From assembly GCA_003956705.1 (NCBI GenBank), contig QZCP01000120.1, forward strand, positions 1-64,000: 64,000 nucleotides of DNA. Direction: 5' to 3'. The stretch comes from Brevipalpus yothersi (Eukaryota > Arthropoda > Arachnida > Trombidiformes > Tenuipalpidae). Numbering within the stretch: the stretch's first letter is position 1; each line of letters opens with the position of its first letter. The translations under genes were made by a program, and so were the position numbers. This document shows positions 1 to 13,384 of the stretch, piece by piece. The notes under the pieces are model-generated. The model made no database searches. It was not told the DNA's origin and saw only the letters and a list, made by a program, of their open reading frames with translations.

Positions 1-309
1 AGAGAGAGAGAGAAGAACCGCCAGAATCCAAGATCAAGTATTCCTCTAGTAACTGTACAGTATCAGATAGAAGGAATATGTACTGAGCACTCACATGACT
101 GCTCTCTCTCGGCGTGACTTAAACCCACACACAAGTTTAAAAAACAAATCATTTGTTTATGTGTTGAAAGCTTTTTAATGAGAAGCTGATTTTTTTTATT
201 ATTGTTTTTTTCTCTCTTCTTTTGAAGAAAATCTATTTATTTATATATATACACACATCCATATCGTTTAGTGTATACTTTGCGATCTTATTACAATTGA
301 CTATCGAGT

Positions 310-1746
310 ATGAGTAATCTGATTGTGGAAATTGAACAAGTTATTGAGACCAGTGAAATTGAAAGAGAAACAACCATACCATCGGTTGGAGATCATGAGA
401 ATGATGATGATAGTGCTGATGATCGATTTGTAAATCAAGATGATGATAATCAAAATGAAGACGATTGTAATGAAAATATTGACGATGATGATGATGATGG
501 AAGTGTCCATGGTGATGATGGTGACAATAATGACGATACTACTGGAGATGGTGATGTTGATGGTAATATATCATGTCATTCCTCTGTACCATCATCTTCT
601 GGAGGAGAAGGGATTGCGACAACAACAACCATCATCAAAACATCAATTGCTGATCAACGGGTAACTCAATGGCGAGAAGGCGTTAAATGTCCCAAATGTA
701 TATACGTTGGACACAGTGCAACACGATTGGAGCAACATTTTAATCGAGTACATGAGAAAGATACCACATATAAATGTCGTCTATGTGATTTTACATGCAA
801 ATGGAATCGTGAATATTATAAACACATGAAATGTCATTACGATGGACCGCCGTATAAGTGTGAAGAGTGTGATTATACGTGTGATCGTATACAATTTATA
901 TTGTCACACTACATGAGACATACGGATGAGAGGCCATTCCAATGTGATAAATGTCAATTTAAATCGAGAACCAAAGGAAATTTAATAGTACACATGAGAA
1001 TTCATACCGGCGAAAAGCCATATGAATGTCAACACTGTCCGAAACGTTTTGCCATGAAAAATACGCTTGATCAACACTTGGCAACACACACCGATGAGAG
1101 ACCGTATCTGTGTGAAACTTGTGGTTTCACCACCAAGTATCAATCTCATCTATTGTCCCATAAACGTATTCATACTGGTAATGTTTTTCGATGTATCATT
1201 ACTGGTTGTAGCTATTTTTCACCTCGTCGCTCTCAATTGGAAGCCCATATGAGAAGTCACACTTCCCAGCGAGATCATATGTGTAAAAGTTGTGGCCGAG
1301 GATTCATCGAGAGAAGTCATCTTATTCGACACGAGCGTATACACTCGGGAGATAAGCCATACAAGTGTGAATTATGTGATTATGCAAGCACTCGACGGGA
1401 CAAATTAAAAGAACACGTATCCAAGCATCATTCGGGTGACAAGAATGTGGCTAGCGGAAATAAGCCAGTAACACCGTACAAACCGAGAAGACAATCTCAA
1501 AAGCGTCAAAATGAACAAATCATATTTATAGAGGACAGTTCACTGCAAGATCTTACCGAGGGTCAAGTGATTATTACTTCTCCACAAGAAATTCAACTGA
1601 CATCAAGTGAACAAGATCTGGCGACTGCAAATCTTATATTCGAGTGTACATCAAATTTCGATCCTGCGACCCATATTGTGATACAAAATGACTCTAATGA
1701 ATTTACAGATGACAAAAGTCTATTATATAGTGAAAAAATTCAATGA
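310..1746 (+). CDS. C2H2 zinc-finger protein, nine fingers, acidic N-terminus
   Basis: This is an intron-less open frame of 478 codons that starts at the first ATG after a T-rich leader and ends in TGA. Residues about 25-90 are very rich in Asp and Asn, partly encoded by GAT repeats. Residues about 127-374 hold nine C2H2 fingers in a row, beginning with CPKC and ending with CELC and HVSKHH. Several linkers have the classical form (HTGEKPY, HTDERPF, HSGDKPY), which is typical of sequence-specific DNA binding. Finger 7 is unusual because four residues, not two, separate its cysteines (CIITGC). The C-terminal 100 residues are polar and match no domain I know. A nuclear transcription factor is the obvious inference. 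I could not assign an orthologue. No KRAB, BTB, ZAD or SET domain is visible. Confidence 0.9.
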   Translation: MSNLIVEIEQVIETSEIERETTIPSVGDHENDDDSADDRFVNQDDDNQNEDDCNENIDDDDDDGSVHGDDGDNNDDTTGDGDVDGNISCHSSVPSSSGGEGIATTTTIIKTSIADQRVTQWREGVKCPKCIYVGHSATRLEQHFNRVHEKDTTYKCRLCDFTCKWNREYYKHMKCHYDGPPYKCEECDYTCDRIQFILSHYMRHTDERPFQCDKCQFKSRTKGNLIVHMRIHTGEKPYECQHCPKRFAMKNTLDQHLATHTDERPYLCETCGFTTKYQSHLLSHKRIHTGNVFRCIITGCSYFSPRRSQLEAHMRSHTSQRDHMCKSCGRGFIERSHLIRHERIHSGDKPYKCELCDYASTRRDKLKEHVSKHHSGDKNVASGNKPVTPYKPRRQSQKRQNEQIIFIEDSSLQDLTEGQVIITSPQEIQLTSSEQDLATANLIFECTSNFDPATHIVIQNDSNEFTDDKSLLYSEKIQ

Positions 1747-4700
1747 ATCATTTATAATGCAGATACCGATTTTGGGCTATAAAATTTGTTGAACTGTGTC
1801 GCATGAATTGATACTTTTTGGAATGATCATTTTTCAATCCCAGTTCATGAGTTCATTCGTTTTAAGAGTATGGATGATCAACCGGATTCTGCTTCTCAGA
1901 AAAGAAACTCATGATGTCAGTTTTGTCTCTTACGACTGGATTACTCATCTACCTCTCCATTATCAACCCTTACGAATTTTTTTTACCCATCATCGATGAT
2001 GTACGGTATTTTTTGATCGATACTGAAACATCATGCATAGAAAGACGAGCTTTTTTCATCCTATGGCATGAATTCGTGGTCAATTGAGGCCCTCTGACTA
2101 TCAGAGTTGAGTATCGAGAAGAATTCTCTGGAATCCTATTTCAAATGCTTTACAAGCCTTCTCGCTCCAGTTGATGGTGGCATCGATTCCAGCAAGTCTC
2201 TCCTGGAAACGTAATGCTTTAAGAATGTTTTCTTAACGGAATAATGTTAAGTCAAAAGTAAACTGGCGATGGTTTAACGGAACTGCAGCATTCTAGACGA
2301 ATATTCATCAATCGATGAGATGCCAAGCTTATTTCAAGAGACGAATCATTACTAATCGATGTGAGAGTTTTTTTGGATAGTTGCCTGGCAGTTTTCTTTG
2401 GGAATTCTCGGATTTATGATCTGTTGAGTTATATTGATGAATGGAATATGTGAGTTGAAGAAAGACTCCATGCATGAATCTATTCTCTGATTTTGAAACA
2501 TTTTGTATCTTGAAAATTTTCACTCTATATAGTTTGGAGCAATCCGATTCAAATGTCAGCTTGCAACTCAAATCTATAAGCATCAAGATTGAAATTTCTC
2601 TCTTGAAAGCCAATAAATGTGGAAAAATTGAAGTAATTGCATAATATGTCTCAGTTTTAATGGACCAAATCACATTTCAACTTTGATAAAAAGGCATATT
2701 TTTTCACAATTTTTCTTCTTAGTCCATAGTACATGATCATAGATTACTTACTCCGTACAATAAGTTACATCTAGTATGGATGCTCTTGTTCTTGAGAACA
2801 ATTGATGTGTCATTATTAAATAATAATAATAATTAATTAAATACAACATAAATTTACGATAGAATCAATGGTAATTAAAATTATCTTAGGATGGATGTTG
2901 AGATGAATATGTAGAGTAGAAAATAATTCTTTTTCTCTCTCAGAATTCATCTTTTAGGACGGCATAAAGTTGTGTAACAGAATCTGATACCACAGTGGAT
3001 ACACAATATGGTTGCTTGATCATAGGTTTTCGAGAGAAGAAAAACAAAATATGTCCAAGATTTTTCTTTGTCCCTTACAGATCTCATCATCATATAAAGT
3101 ACGAAAGCACATTGAGTATGAAAACAGATCAATGAATAAACAATTATGATTAGTAAATGAAGTAATAAATTGAAAGATAAATGAGTTGATAAGGAGAAAA
3201 GAGAAAAAGAGAGATCAAAATTGTTGAACATAAATGAAATAAGAATGGTCATTGTCAAATGAAAAGAAAGGACATCAATAATAAAATTGAACAAAAACAA
3301 AAAGGTTAAGATCTGGCAAAATTTTCATGGACAAAAAACATTCATCTCTCTTCCTCATGATCAATTCAATTTATATATCGGTAACACCGGGATTGTGAAC
3401 AGATTCAGTTAATAAGGGCGCTAATGGCTTGTCAGTTCTTTTTTTTAAAAGACACTTGATTCATAAGGATGGTTTCGATTACAGTGTGTGTGTTGTGTAT
3501 GTGTGTATGTGTGTTTTGTGCAGATTGATGATGAGTTAAAGAGAAGGAAAAAAGAATCATGATAAAGATGATAGAGATGGATCATTATGATTATGGATAA
3601 AAGGTGATTGGGTTAAGTAGTATTTGATTTTGGTATTGACTCAGAATATGTATACATATATATATAATTGAACAGGTTATTTTTTCCAGATACGTTCAGC
3701 CATTCGTTCGTTCATCATTTCGTTCGTTTGTGGTCGAAAAAAATTCAGATCTCAAACTTGAACTTTTGATTCTCGATTTTTTTTTTCATAGAAGAAGATT
3801 CGAAGCCAATATGCTGTCTAAGGCATACCTAACCAGGATCATATTCGATCGATGAGATCACTCTTTGATGATGATTCAATCGGCAAACATGAACACACAC
3901 ATATTGCGGACACAATGCAAATGTAAATTATTGCATCACCTTAATAGGAAAGAGATGGAAAAAAAGTACATCATTAATCAAGTACAATCGAAAAACCGTA
4001 TCAAAGAATGTGTGCATATATATATATTACACACGATGTATGACCGATGCTTACTATTGTCTAAAAGATAATTTAATTATAAATTAACGATTCACGATAC
4101 TCACAAGTCAAAGTTCTGATGATATTTATTGATGAGAAAATGATCATGGCTCTGGTAAATTGGCTCGATTAGAGTGTGGTTTCTGTAAATATTTTCGAGA
4201 AGATCCAAGTTTTTTTCATCCCTCTCTCTCCATCTTCTTCTCGAAATGATGTTTTCCATTTTCTTTCTGTTTATTCGATTCGTATTTTGGCGGATTCACA
4301 AGATCAACATTGACTAGATTTTTGAGAATGCAAAATCCGCCTTGGTAAGGAAGATGAAAGATGAGGGAGAATAGAGAGAAAGAGAGAGAGAGAGACAGAT
4401 AAAGAGACAGAGAAACTGAGAAAAAGATGAGGAAGAAGATGAATAAGACGGTGTGTAGTTGAAAATTTAAAGATGCTCGTTAATGGTGTGTATGTTGAGA
4501 AAAGATGATGATGCTCTTTGTTCTTAATAATTTTTTTTATCTCTTTTTTAAAATCTCGGAGCATTTGTGTGATGATGGTGGTGATGATGGCTGTTCACTG
4601 ATCATCATAGTTGATCATGATCAAAGTTGGACAATCATCATGATCATGATTATGATCCAGGAAAAGAATTGAGGAAGAAATAAAGAGAGGGAAAGAGAGA

Positions 4701-5646
4701 GGGAAAGAGAGAGAGGAAGAGTTACAAGAAGTGAGTGATGATCAAATCATATATTGTGTAAGGCCAAATGTTTAAATAATTGATTCGATTGATGTTCGAT
4801 TGAGAGTGTGAAATCAGGATGATTCATTGAGAGGATGAAAGAATGAGAACCGTATCGAGTGAAGGCGTCAATGATGGTAGCCATGATGTTGGATGTGTTA
4901 GTTGTGGTAGGGATTGCTGATGAGAAGGGGATTGTATTGGTTCGGATATATGCTGATGATATTGAAATTGTTTCATATTTGCTGTATGTAAGTGAAAAAA
5001 AAATCGAATCGAAAGAGAGAAAGAGAGAAAAAAAGAGTGAAAAGAAGGGATCAATAAGATCATCTATACATCTAGGCGTGAGTTTACGTTATGCGATTTA
5101 TCGATAGAATGTTAGTGAATGATTAATATCTGAACTTTCAGAGTTTTGGGACTCAAACTTTTAGCTTGCCACTGTAACGGTTCTACTACTATATCCAATC
5201 ATGTGGAAAGGAATTAAATATAGCCAATACATGTATGCCAGCTAGTGAAGGTAAGCGAAAAAAATATGAGTACATGAGTTTGAGTGTGTGTGTATGTTTT
5301 TTTTTCTCAAGCTGGTCATGAAGAATGTTTAGTCACGTAATTGCAATTGATATTCTGTGAGTAACGTTTAAGGACACACTGAGAAAGTGAAAGAAAAGAA
5401 AAGAAGAGGAATGGAGAGGAAGAGGAAGAATGTCTTGGCATCGATGGGAATCAAGACAGAGGAAAAAACATCAATTGATTGCTTGATAATGATTGTTACA
5501 AAGTAACGGTAAAAGTGAGAATGCTGAATGAAGAGGATAGAAAAAGAGAGAGAATAGCAAAGAGTAAAAAACAAAAAGAAGCTTAAAAGTCTGAAACTAT
5601 TCAACAAGTTACACTACAGATACATCACTGTTTTACATATCATTTG

Positions 5647-5681
<35 letters not shown>

Positions 5682-6315
5682 ATTCCTAGACATGCTTTCG
5701 ACGACTGTATACATCAGGAGGTGACTGGTGAAGCTGTTGACTCAAATTTGACTGTCTCAGAGTGAAGTAAACAATTTAGCTACCACTTAGTGAGTAATGA
5801 TATGGATGAATCTTTTTGATAGAGGCAAAATTGATGATGACAGTGAAATGCCAGTGTGTGTGTGTGTGTATGTCTGACTATCCTGACGATTCATTGTATT
5901 CGTGCGTGTTTAGGAATTAAATTTACCAAAAAATTGACTTCTTCTCAAGATGAACGAACAGAGCGAAAAGTTGCGGTGATAAGTGAAGAGAATGCATTAC
6001 ATTGATAAGGTATATAAAGCGGAAGAAGAGTGTAAGATTGAGTGAAAAGAAATTACCATAGGAAAAGCAGCATTCTTATTGACCTGAATACTCTCACTAT
6101 GTGTGTGCGTTTTTTTTTCTTGCTAGAACATCGTTCTTACTTAGAATTTTTACAATGGAACCAGAGAGAAAAAAGTCAAAGGTGATTGGGTGGTGGCGGC
6201 TCTAGGGGGTGATGGTATAATGATGATGATGGAAGAGTGGGGAAAAGGTGGATGGAGAGGAGGTGGAGGAGGAGGAAGAGGATAGATGTAAAGTTTACTG
6301 AATCAAGTCACTCAC
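1747..6315. other. Non-coding stretch between the zinc-finger gene and the last recognised muscleblind exon
   Basis: No convincing coding exon is visible on either strand. The stretch must hold the 3' UTR of the zinc-finger gene and the rest of muscleblind, which is transcribed towards it. One possible muscleblind terminal exon lies just below position 6202. There, on the minus strand, a CCCCCTAG acceptor could join in phase to a short tail ending in a stop. The two adjacent AGs would give different tails of about 8 or 16 residues, so this is only a candidate. The rest is AT-rich with GA-rich patches and TG repeats. Confidence 0.5.
5651..5681. repeat. (CT)n microsatellite, about 31 bases
   Basis: A CT run on the plus strand, downstream of the last recognised muscleblind exon. 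Confidence 0.95.
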
Positions 6316-6454
6316 GAGTTAATGGAACGAAAGATTGATGCAATGCTAGCTGGTAAGCTGAAACCCCACCGCCGGATCCAAGAGGTTGCAACATTGGAGC
6401 TGCTTTTTCGAGGCCAGTTCGCTTGCCGTTGGTGGCCACAGCAGGAAATGTGGA
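6316..6454 (-). CDS. mbl: Distant C-terminal coding exon of muscleblind
   Basis: This exon is too short to stand out as an open frame. On the minus strand it follows an AATTTAG acceptor and ends at a C|GTGAGT donor. It encodes 46 codons plus one base, beginning STFPAVATNGKRTGLEKAAP and ending QLALHQSFVPLT. Muscleblind proteins of other arthropods carry a similar element after the fourth finger, with a KRxALxK core, a Tyr-Gln-x-Ala-Leu stretch and a (S/P)FVP end. The exon starts in phase 0, as the exon ending at 15344 requires. It is also clearly less AT-rich than its surroundings. The next exon must continue in phase 1. Confidence 0.75.
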
Positions 6455-7785
6455 CTAAATTGTGTGTATATCATGTATATAGATGTAATGGTGATTGTGT
6501 TCGGGGTATATAGTGAACAGGAGGTGGAATGAGTGATGATATTAAAGCCCCCAATAAGCGTCCATTAGAGTGCAAAGTGAGGAAACGGAAACAAGGTGAT
6601 AGGATGCCCATGGATGATGGGGGATGGAGAGAGAGTAGTGATAGTGGTAAAAGGATGGTTGATAAAAAAGAAGGGAAATATAAAAAGTGTATACATGGTT
6701 AAATTTGAAAAAAAAAGATTGAAAAAGGAAAGAAGATTGCCGAATACACACAACCCAGCACACACACAAAAAAATGAGCCCAAGTAAGATGAGGTGAATG
6801 GTGATGATACAGGTTTGGTGGAAGTTGGTGAAGTTGGTGCATGGTGAACGAATTTTGTTTTTTCCATTAGATGGCAAATGAATTAGGTTCAGATATGGTT
6901 GATCATGAATTTTTAGGAGATGCAGTTTTAGCATTTTCATATGTGTGAGTGCACATTTTGCATGTGTATATTTGTGTGTATGTGTGTGTGTGTGTGTGTT
7001 CAATATATATTGCAACCAGAGAAAGTGGATGATAAAAAAAAATGTTGAGTTGATGATACCGGATGAAAGTGGGAGCATACATTTTGTGTGTATGTGTGTG
7101 TGTTCATGGAAATGTCAATGATGATGATAAAGAGAGCGAGATAGAGATGATCAAGAAAGTGAACACACAGGGTATGGTGATGAACGATGTCCATGATGGC
7201 AAGAGCGGATGAGATCATGTTCAGGCGAAAAAAAGATGCGAATGTGGGACATGATGGGAAAAAAAGAGAGAGAGAGAAAAAGAAAGTGAAAGGGAAAGAG
7301 GGAGAGAAAGAGAGAGAAAACGAATTGTTGGTCAATTAATTACTGGTTCATGATGATGATGAAATATGCTAAAGGAATATAATACACGCTTGAGATGGAC
7401 ACTGATGACTGGGACATTGGGTGGAATATAGTAATAGTTGGAGTGGGGGCAAGTAAGTATAAATTTCGGATGAGTGGAAAAGAGAAGGAAAAAATATGAA
7501 TTGCATGATTATTGACCATGGGAATGGATAGTGGACACTGGAAAAGAAAGGATGTAGAGCATAGTGAGAAAGAGAGAGAAAGAGAGAGAAAGAGAGAGAA
7601 AGATATCCTGATATCCTCCAAGAACGATGCGTGCAGAACGTTTTTCCTGATAGTTTCGGAAATATACTCTGCTAGATAATTCATCAGAGCCATTATGATG
7701 AGAGGCTAAACATACATAGAGCAGAGAGAAGATACAGCAAACAAGCTGAAGCGGGAAGTGATCATGGAGAACTTTTAGATCAAAA

Positions 7786-7835
<50 letters not shown>

Positions 7836-10800
7836 GACCAGAGTATCCAATGGAGAGAAATGAATAGTAAATTAACTGGCAAAATTGAATTAGTTTCGCT
7901 CACAGTATGATATGGTGTATGGAAAGAATAGTGTACTAGAAGGCACACATATACACACACTATCAGATCAAATTCGATGATCTATTCCTAGAAAACCCCT
8001 TTTGATTCGCCCATGATGACGATTCTCATCCATAGGATATGTTGTGGGTGATATTCCTTTTCAGAGGCAAAAAAAGTTCAGTGGCAAATGGATCAACTAC
8101 TGGAAAGTGAATTTCGTAAAGTCTTAAATCAACATCAATTTTTTGACACAAAATGTATGATCGGTTTCATGAGTCTGAGGATAGAGGAGAGGAAGCTGTT
8201 TATCTCATCATGATCCACATCCATCGGAGAGAGAGGTTGGCTTTAGCCTTTAGAAAGCGAAAGATGAAAAAGAAAAAACTTGGAGCATACAAGAACTTTT
8301 TTTTCATCCACTTCTTCTTGTTCATCATCTTCTCTCAACCTCTCCTCTCTCACAAAAGCGTAACGAGAGTTGTATTTTCTTCCATCAGAAACGATCAGGG
8401 AATTTTATTTTCAACTTTTCACCCTTATTTGCGTCCCAAACTGAAATAGGGAAACTAACTTGAACCAAAAAGCTAGAGAAGGAGAGCCCGCGCTAAATAT
8501 TCGAAGAAGAAGAAGAAGATGGAGAAGAAGAAAAAGTGGATGATGAAAATATTGAAAGATGAGGATATATGTATTTTCCCCAAGTGTTGGAGAGATGTTT
8601 CGGGAGAGGGATGAGAGAGAGATAGAGAGAGAAACGATGGGATCAGGCAAAGTGGAAGATCCAAAATTTTGGGTAAAATGTCACTCATAGTAAACCTGAA
8701 GCCAGAGATGGGATAGTTGTGCATGTGGAGGAGAGAGAGAGAGAGAAAGTAAGAGAGAAGATCGATGGAAAAGGAGGATATTTTTAGTAGAAAAAGATGA
8801 ATACACCAAGCCCGATAGCGCAAGAACGATGAGAATAACGTACATAACGTATACATGAAGGCAACCCTTAATGGGATAGCAGCAGCAGCACAAGTGTAGT
8901 AAGAGAGAGAAGCAACAGTCAACAGAGAGAGATGATAAAAGTGAGGAAAAATTTTTCAGAGAGCTTCATGTTTGTGGGGGAGGTTAGGATGTGGTCCATG
9001 GAAGAGGAAGAGAAAGAGAAAAAGAGAGGGCACGATATGCTTGCATCGGATGAATGTGGGAAGATGCCAAAATCTTTGACAATCACAATATTACGGGCCC
9101 AAAATTCATGTGGTAAAAATCATATCTCCTGAAAGCATAACTTAGCCCTACACTGGTGTGGCATCGGTGTATTCCTTTATGGGCTTGCCATATTTTTCTC
9201 TCTTCTTAGTTTATCTCTCTCTCTCTCTCTCTTTCAGATTATACACTAAGCAAGGATCGATTCAATCAATTTTTCAGTTTGCTCCATTTTTTTCTATCCT
9301 CTTTTTCCTCCTCTCATACACTTCTCAAACCAAGTTTAGCCAGAATAAAAGAATAAGAGTAAGCTGATAGGATATCAAGTATAGATAGAGAGTCATGAAG
9401 CCTCTCAATAATCCATCGAAATAATTTTCTGGTATTCCCAAAAATTTATCTGTGAGATACATTTCTCAACTTTCCCACAAGCAATCTCAAAGCTTGTGAC
9501 TATGATGATTCACTCCTCTCTCTCTCTTTTCATCCTTCCCCTGACTTGATAGTCCACACCTGAACCTCAACCTTAACCAAAAAGCTCAACGAATCAAACA
9601 TCATTCTCAGTGATGCAGTAAGGTGTTTACGAGGAACTCGAAAAATTTTATCTGGTGAATCTGTAACCAGTGAGCTCAAAAAGGAAAGAGAAAGAATTCT
9701 CTCTCTTCAGAAAAGAAAAAACGTAGTCCATCATCTAGTTGAGTAAATCAGAAAGTGACAAGATGTGAGTATGTGTTGGAAAGAATAGGAGCCAAAAACT
9801 TTAGCTCTCAAAAACTTTTTTGGTGATAAAAGTTGATGCGCGGAGGCGGAAAGCCTGGAACTTTTTTCACTCTGAAAAAGTGTATTTATATATATATCTA
9901 TAAAACATCTCAAGATGCCTTTTTTCCTCCTCTATTATGAAGATATGATCAAGTGAATTTGAACGATTGAAAATTGTCACGGACAAACTATGTGAGTGCA
10001 TGTTTACATTTTGAAAATATGGAGAGAGGAGAGAATGAAATAAGAGATGGAAAGAAAAAATGTCATCCTAAATGAGTAGCATCTCGTGCTTCCAATTTCC
10101 ACTTGATAGGATTCAGGGGAAAGAAGAGAGAGATGAGAAGGGTTCATTCATAATCTGCTACTTCATTTGTTGATCACATAGAGAGACTGGGAAAATAGAT
10201 ATATTTTTTTTTACTCTGTCTCTCTGTCTCTCGCGTCATGTAAAATAAGATGTAAAACAGAATTTGTAGATCAACACTCAACTTGATCGACAGTAGAGGA
10301 AGTTGGTTACGATAAAATTCAACTTATACACAGCCAAATGAATAGAAGATTCTTTTCTTTCTCTCTCTCCTTACACATGATTCCGGAAACCTTCAGAGTG
10401 GTCTTTCTAGGTATGCATGTATGCTACAAGGTAAATGCTGAGTATTCAATTTTTAAGGAAAAAGAAGCTTCAGGAATCCAAGATTCATCTGAATGGATAT
10501 AATTTGTGCTGGATCACTATGGAATGAAGATGTGAAAAAGAAAGAGAAGCACCGCAAGTTGATATAATCTGAGCTCAGAGTAGTGAAAAAAAATGCACTT
10601 GGCTGCTTCACTTGCTTCATTCTCTCTCATGAATTCACATGTACCTAACTAAACAACAAGAAGAAGCAAGTCACAGTTAAGTAGATGATGAGCAAAGCTG
10701 AAAAAAAGGTATAGAATTGATTGTATCAAGCGAGAGAGAGAATAGAAAACTCATCCACTTTATGTTCCTTTCTCGCTCCATTCATCATTGATCCATAATT

Positions 10801-11906
10801 CCTGACGCTATATGCAACAATACCCGTGTATATACATATGTACATATGCACTGGGCGTTATAACGGATTTGAAATGCTCCTTGAAATATTTTCATCGTCG
10901 TCATATAATTTCTTTTTTCCTCTTTCGAATCATGTAGACTCTCTCACTCTGGTAAAATGATAGTCACAAATATGCGGCTCTAGGTCACAAATATTGCCAA
11001 AAATTTATCAAAGAATATCTCTTGTCAAGGAAATAATATACCGAATGCTGGAATGTTGATCATAATTTTAGTTTAATCTAGAATAAGATATTATTCCCTC
11101 AATTTTTTGCAAAGAAATTGCATATTTTAAGGCTTGTAACTTTGAATTTCATCACATGCACCACTCATATTGTAAATCAGTTTGTTCAGATCCTGTATTT
11201 CGATCGAGTTTGCATTCCTAACTTGATTGAGTTCAAGAGTAATGACTTCCTTTCATCAATTTTATTGTGAAAAATTTATCTCTGCTGACGAAATCGGGAA
11301 ATAAAACTCAATCAGAGTAATGTTCAGAATGTTTCACTGGTTGTTGATAAAAACTTTTGTTCCACATTAGTTATACTCTTACTGCATACACTTCTCAGTG
11401 ATATATATTTATTTTCTTCATTGTCAAAAGTAATTAACAGTAAGCCGGATATTGCGGGTGAAATATTGTGCGAATTGAAGTATTGGCAACCAGAACCGAT
11501 ATGATTAATGTTTACTAAAATCTTTTCGAACTATCATGAATTTGGAATCACATTCGCATGAGCATTCTTCACGTCTAAATCTCTTCGAAAGGAAGAGCAT
11601 ACTTGTATACCGATGCAGTTTATTTGCCTAGGAAAGGACGACAAAGTTCACAACTCATCCATGATTGTGAAGATAGTGAATCTGGCTAAGAATGGTAAGG
11701 AATGTATGATTGCTAGATCAATTAACATCACAATATACATGCATCTAAACTATGAAATCAATGAATTCTTTCAATGCAAGAAGGAAAGCCAGAATTACCT
11801 GGCCATCGATCGAATGAAGACCTCAAAGATCAAGTCAGGAATGGTGTTTGAGTTGAAGATTGAGAAGAGAAAAATAAAGAGATAGATAGAGAGGATTCTG
11901 ATCATC

Positions 11907-11957
<51 letters not shown>

Positions 11958-13328
11958 TTTCAGAAATTATGGATACACCGAAATCAGGTCTATTAATCTG
12001 AAACACCCTGTATAATGACTGAGTCAATAAAATACTTTATTACTAGAAAGCAATCATTACAAAAGCATAAGCGTAAGCTCATTGGGGGGTTGTCTTGAGA
12101 GAATATTAAAATAGTGGTGTCGAAATAGAATTAGAAAGGCAAAAAAGTGAAAAGATAGAGAGAGAGAGAGAGAAAAAGAGGACAGAAAAAGTACTCAGTA
12201 ATAGGGTGGCTTGGACATTTTGTAACGAGAATATATTGGAACATCATCATAACATCTTTTAAATTAGAAAACGATATCTTAATCTAACAATTTGTGCATT
12301 CGGCTGCAATGGGAAAAGGAGAATAGGGTATGGTTAATTTTTTTTTGTTCATCAAAACACAACAGAAAGTAATTATTATCAAGCCCCCCAACACACGCAT
12401 ATCGGTTGAGAGGAATATTTTGTATAATAGCGTATGTTAAATGGCAATGTAACATGCATGCATAGAGAAAGAGAACATTGAATTGGACAGATTGCGGTCA
12501 AGCAATGGGAAAGTGGAGGCGAGAAAGATATGAGGGAGAGGAGAAAGAAGAAGAAGATAAAACAATAAAACAGCAAGATAAAAAGTAATTAAAAGCAGAG
12601 ACAGTAATAGAGGGACATACATAAAAGAGTTGAAAATAAACAACCAAACATATCAGTGGATGTTGCGACAATGGTTGCAATGGGCAAACGGCGGTCACAG
12701 TGGCGTTTCAGTATTGGCGGTGTGTGTGTGATTGGTGTGTGTGTGTGTTTATGATCAGGTATTAATATATTTCGAAGTGAAAGAGGAGTTCATGCGGTGG
12801 TGGATGATCAGTATCGTCCGTATATATAAATGAGTGTAAAAAAAGAAAAATTAGCAATAATTAATTTCATGAGGTGTTCGGTAGTGGTGTGTGATGATGG
12901 TAATGATAGAACAAGAGATAGATGGATTAATAGGGAAAGGTAGATAGATGGAAAATTCTAAGGAGAATGCATGGAAAAAGATGATGATGATGGTGATGAT
13001 ATATAAATATGATAGTGAGTGTGTGTGTGTGCAATCTAAAAATCGATTCTCTCTAGGCGCGTTCTCTTTATATTCATTGACTGTATAAAGTATACACTAG
13101 AAAATCATGAAATGTCATTCGATGACCAGTGAGGAGGCGTAAAAAGAGTTGGAAATAGAATAGATAAGATAGATAGAGAGAGTGATGAAGGAAAGAGTAA
13201 TGAACAGGGTCCAAACACTGCATCTGTGGAACTTATATCTGTCTCTCTTTCTCCCCTGCTAACTTGTCTCTCTCGCCTTGACAAACTTGACTCATTCTTT
13301 TGGCCATTTATTCTCACTCGCTCGTTTA

Positions 13329-13384
<56 letters not shown>

